DNA of 7,071 bases, taken from an uncultured Candidatus Udaeobacter sp. GTDB taxonomy: Bacteria > Verrucomicrobiota > Verrucomicrobiia > Chthoniobacterales > UBA10450. The notes under the pieces are model-generated. The model ran no database searches, was not told the DNA's origin, and was given only the letters and a program-made list of their open reading frames with translations. The position numbers and the translations under genes are program-made. Below are positions 6,431 to 7,071 of this stretch, piece by piece; position 1 is the first letter of the stretch, and the number at the start of each line of letters is the position of its first letter. The DNA lies in assembly GCA_955652715.1 (NCBI GenBank), contig CATPBS010000369.1, positions 1 to 7,071 on the forward strand. Direction: 5' to 3'.

Positions 6431-6485
6431 TGGTGCGAGCTTCCAACTTGCATCACAGCCATTCGCGAGCTGGAAGCTTGCGCTA
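6431..6485. repeat. Long imperfect palindrome, REP-like intergenic element
   Basis: GCGAGCTTCCA (6435-6445) pairs with TGGAAGCTTGC (6471-6481) through 11 positions with one G-T wobble; four more outer positions pair with wobbles. Inside, CTTGC (6447-6451) pairs with GCGAG (6465-6469) after one mismatch, leaving a 13-base loop. The whole forms a hairpin of about 16-20 bp between the ParD-like gene and mtnP. Its size and position resemble dispersed REP/RAYT-type elements. A T-rich run follows on the plus strand, so plus-strand termination is another possibility. Confidence 0.65.
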
Positions 6486-6505
6486 CTTTTTCTTTCAGTT
6501 TTAAT
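6478..6505 (+). promoter_or_regulatory. Possible sigma-70-type promoter of mtnP
   Basis: TTGCGC (6478-6483) and TTTAAT (6500-6505) are separated by 16 bases and lie 11 bases before the mtnP ATG. The -10 match is good (5 of 6) and the -35 weak (3 of 6). The -35 box is inside the right arm of the palindrome. The distance to the ATG would leave a very short leader. Tentative. Confidence 0.25.
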
Positions 6506-6516
6506 CGCGAGCGAAG

Positions 6517-7023
6517 ATGAACTCAGGCATGCCAGCAATTGGAATCATCGGTGGCAGCGGCCTTTATCAGATGGAGGAATTACGCGACGCGACTGAACAC
6601 AAGATCGACACACCGTTTGGATCGCCATCCGACACGCTTGTTGGGGGAAAATTGAGCGGGCGTCAGGTTTATTTTTTGCCGCGACACGGCCGCGGTCATC
6701 GGATTCTGCCGCACGAAATAAATTATCGGGCCAACATCTATGCGCTCCGCTCGTTGAATGTTCGATGGGTTATCTCGGTGGCGTCAGTAGGCAGCTTGCA
6801 GGAAAAATACGCGCCGCGGGATGTGGTCTTACCCTCGCAGTTTTATGATCGCACAAGCCAGCGCTCGGCTCATACGTTTTTCGGCGAGGGCATTGCGGCG
6901 CACGTTGGGTTTGCTGAACCGATCAGCGCGAACCTGCGTAATCTGCTGGCAGAATCAGCCAATTTCATGCACACTGCATGGTGCGCGCCGGTGGCAAATG
7001 CGGTTTCATCCTTTCCCGCATGA
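6517..7023 (+). pseudogene. mtnP: 5'-methylthioadenosine phosphorylase, N-terminal half only (truncated)
   Basis: MTA phosphorylase cleaves methylthioadenosine with phosphate to adenine and methylthioribose-1-phosphate in methionine salvage. The first 147 residues match the family closely: IGIIGGSGLYQMEEL (8-22), DTPFGSPSD (31-39), PRHGRGHRILPHEINYRANI (55-74, phosphate-binding RHG and the PxxxNYRAN block), VASVGSLQEKY (89-99), PRDVVLPSQFYDRT (101-114) and HVGFAEP (133-139). Family members run to about 280-295 aa, but here similarity ends at LLAES, and an unrelated tail (FMHTAWCAPVANAVSSFPA) stops at 7021-7023. The missing half contains the THxxGTYxxMEGPxFSTRAES region and the base-binding aspartates, so this product should be inactive. 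None of the three plus-strand frames after 6960 restores the family sequence. I chose ATG 6517, preceded by GAGCGAAG; Met at 6529 is the alternative. An insertion, rearrangement or assembly junction near 6955-6965 would explain it. Confidence 0.8.
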
Positions 7024-7051
7024 TTACCCTGGTCACTATTCCGGCGCGCAC
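6981..7051. repeat. Nested inverted repeats at the mtnP breakpoint, possible small mobile element or repeat end
   Basis: GTGCGCGCCGG (6981-6991) and its exact complement CCGGCGCGCAC (7041-7051) enclose a second inverted pair, ATGCGG (6998-7003) and CCGCAT (7016-7021). The block begins about 20 bases after mtnP homology is lost. It may be a miniature inverted-repeat element or a dispersed structured repeat; the far end is not visible, because the window stops at 7071. Confidence 0.5.
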
Positions 7052-7071
7052 ACCACACTTTGGTCCGTGAC

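Noticed and set aside
1..7071. CRISPR arrays, tRNA or rRNA genes
   Set aside because: No regularly spaced repeats and no cloverleaf or rRNA-like blocks were seen on either strand.

Overview
The window looks like a bacterial chromosome segment of moderate to high GC. It carries one clear housekeeping gene at each end (miaB and mtnP) and a block of accessory genes between them. The MiaB sequence, the style of the small toxin-antitoxin genes and a dispersed-looking intergenic palindrome remind me of soil Verrucomicrobiota (Chthoniobacterales-like). That is recollection, not proof, and no rRNA or tRNA is present to settle it.

Layout, left to right. (1) 1-1034, minus strand: the N-terminal two thirds of MiaB, the tRNA methylthiotransferase, running off the left edge. 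(2) 1207-5435, minus strand: an accessory block. In transcription order it holds a 313-aa protein that resembles the predicted pPIWI-associating nuclease family; a 30-codon CxxC mini-ORF of doubtful status; a 245-aa protein with Cys-ladder leucine-rich repeats; a multidomain protein joining a DnaQ-like exonuclease fold, an FGKxKG (DUF3820/QSregVF-like) module, coiled coils and a J-like HPD domain; and an AbiU2-type HEPN protein with an Rx5H motif. The LRR and exonuclease-J genes are 4 bases apart and probably co-translated. The exonuclease-J frame is broken by one extra base in a CCC triplet at 2288-2290; the C-terminal 107 residues continue in the next frame. (3) 5593-6361: small toxin-antitoxin genes. 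An apparently orphan antitoxin lies on the plus strand, convergent with a complete two-gene ParD/RelE-ParE module on the minus strand. (4) 6362-6516: an intergenic region with a long imperfect palindrome. (5) 6517 to the right end, plus strand: the N-terminal half of methylthioadenosine phosphorylase. Its homology stops near residue 147 and is replaced by a short sequence with nested inverted repeats.

How the parts may work together: MiaB and MtnP are core metabolism (tRNA modification; methionine salvage). The block between them has the flavour of a defence or stress island, with a HEPN/AbiU2 protein, a putative nuclease, an exonuclease/J-domain fusion, an LRR protein and TA modules. The exonuclease-J/LRR pair, with the HEPN and putative nuclease genes on the same strand, is the best candidate for an undescribed multigene system. 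Spacing weakens a strict operon claim, because gaps of about 100-150 bases separate the outer genes. Several genes here are broken or incomplete (frameshifted exonuclease-J, orphan antitoxin, truncated mtnP), so either the region is decaying or the assembly has small errors.
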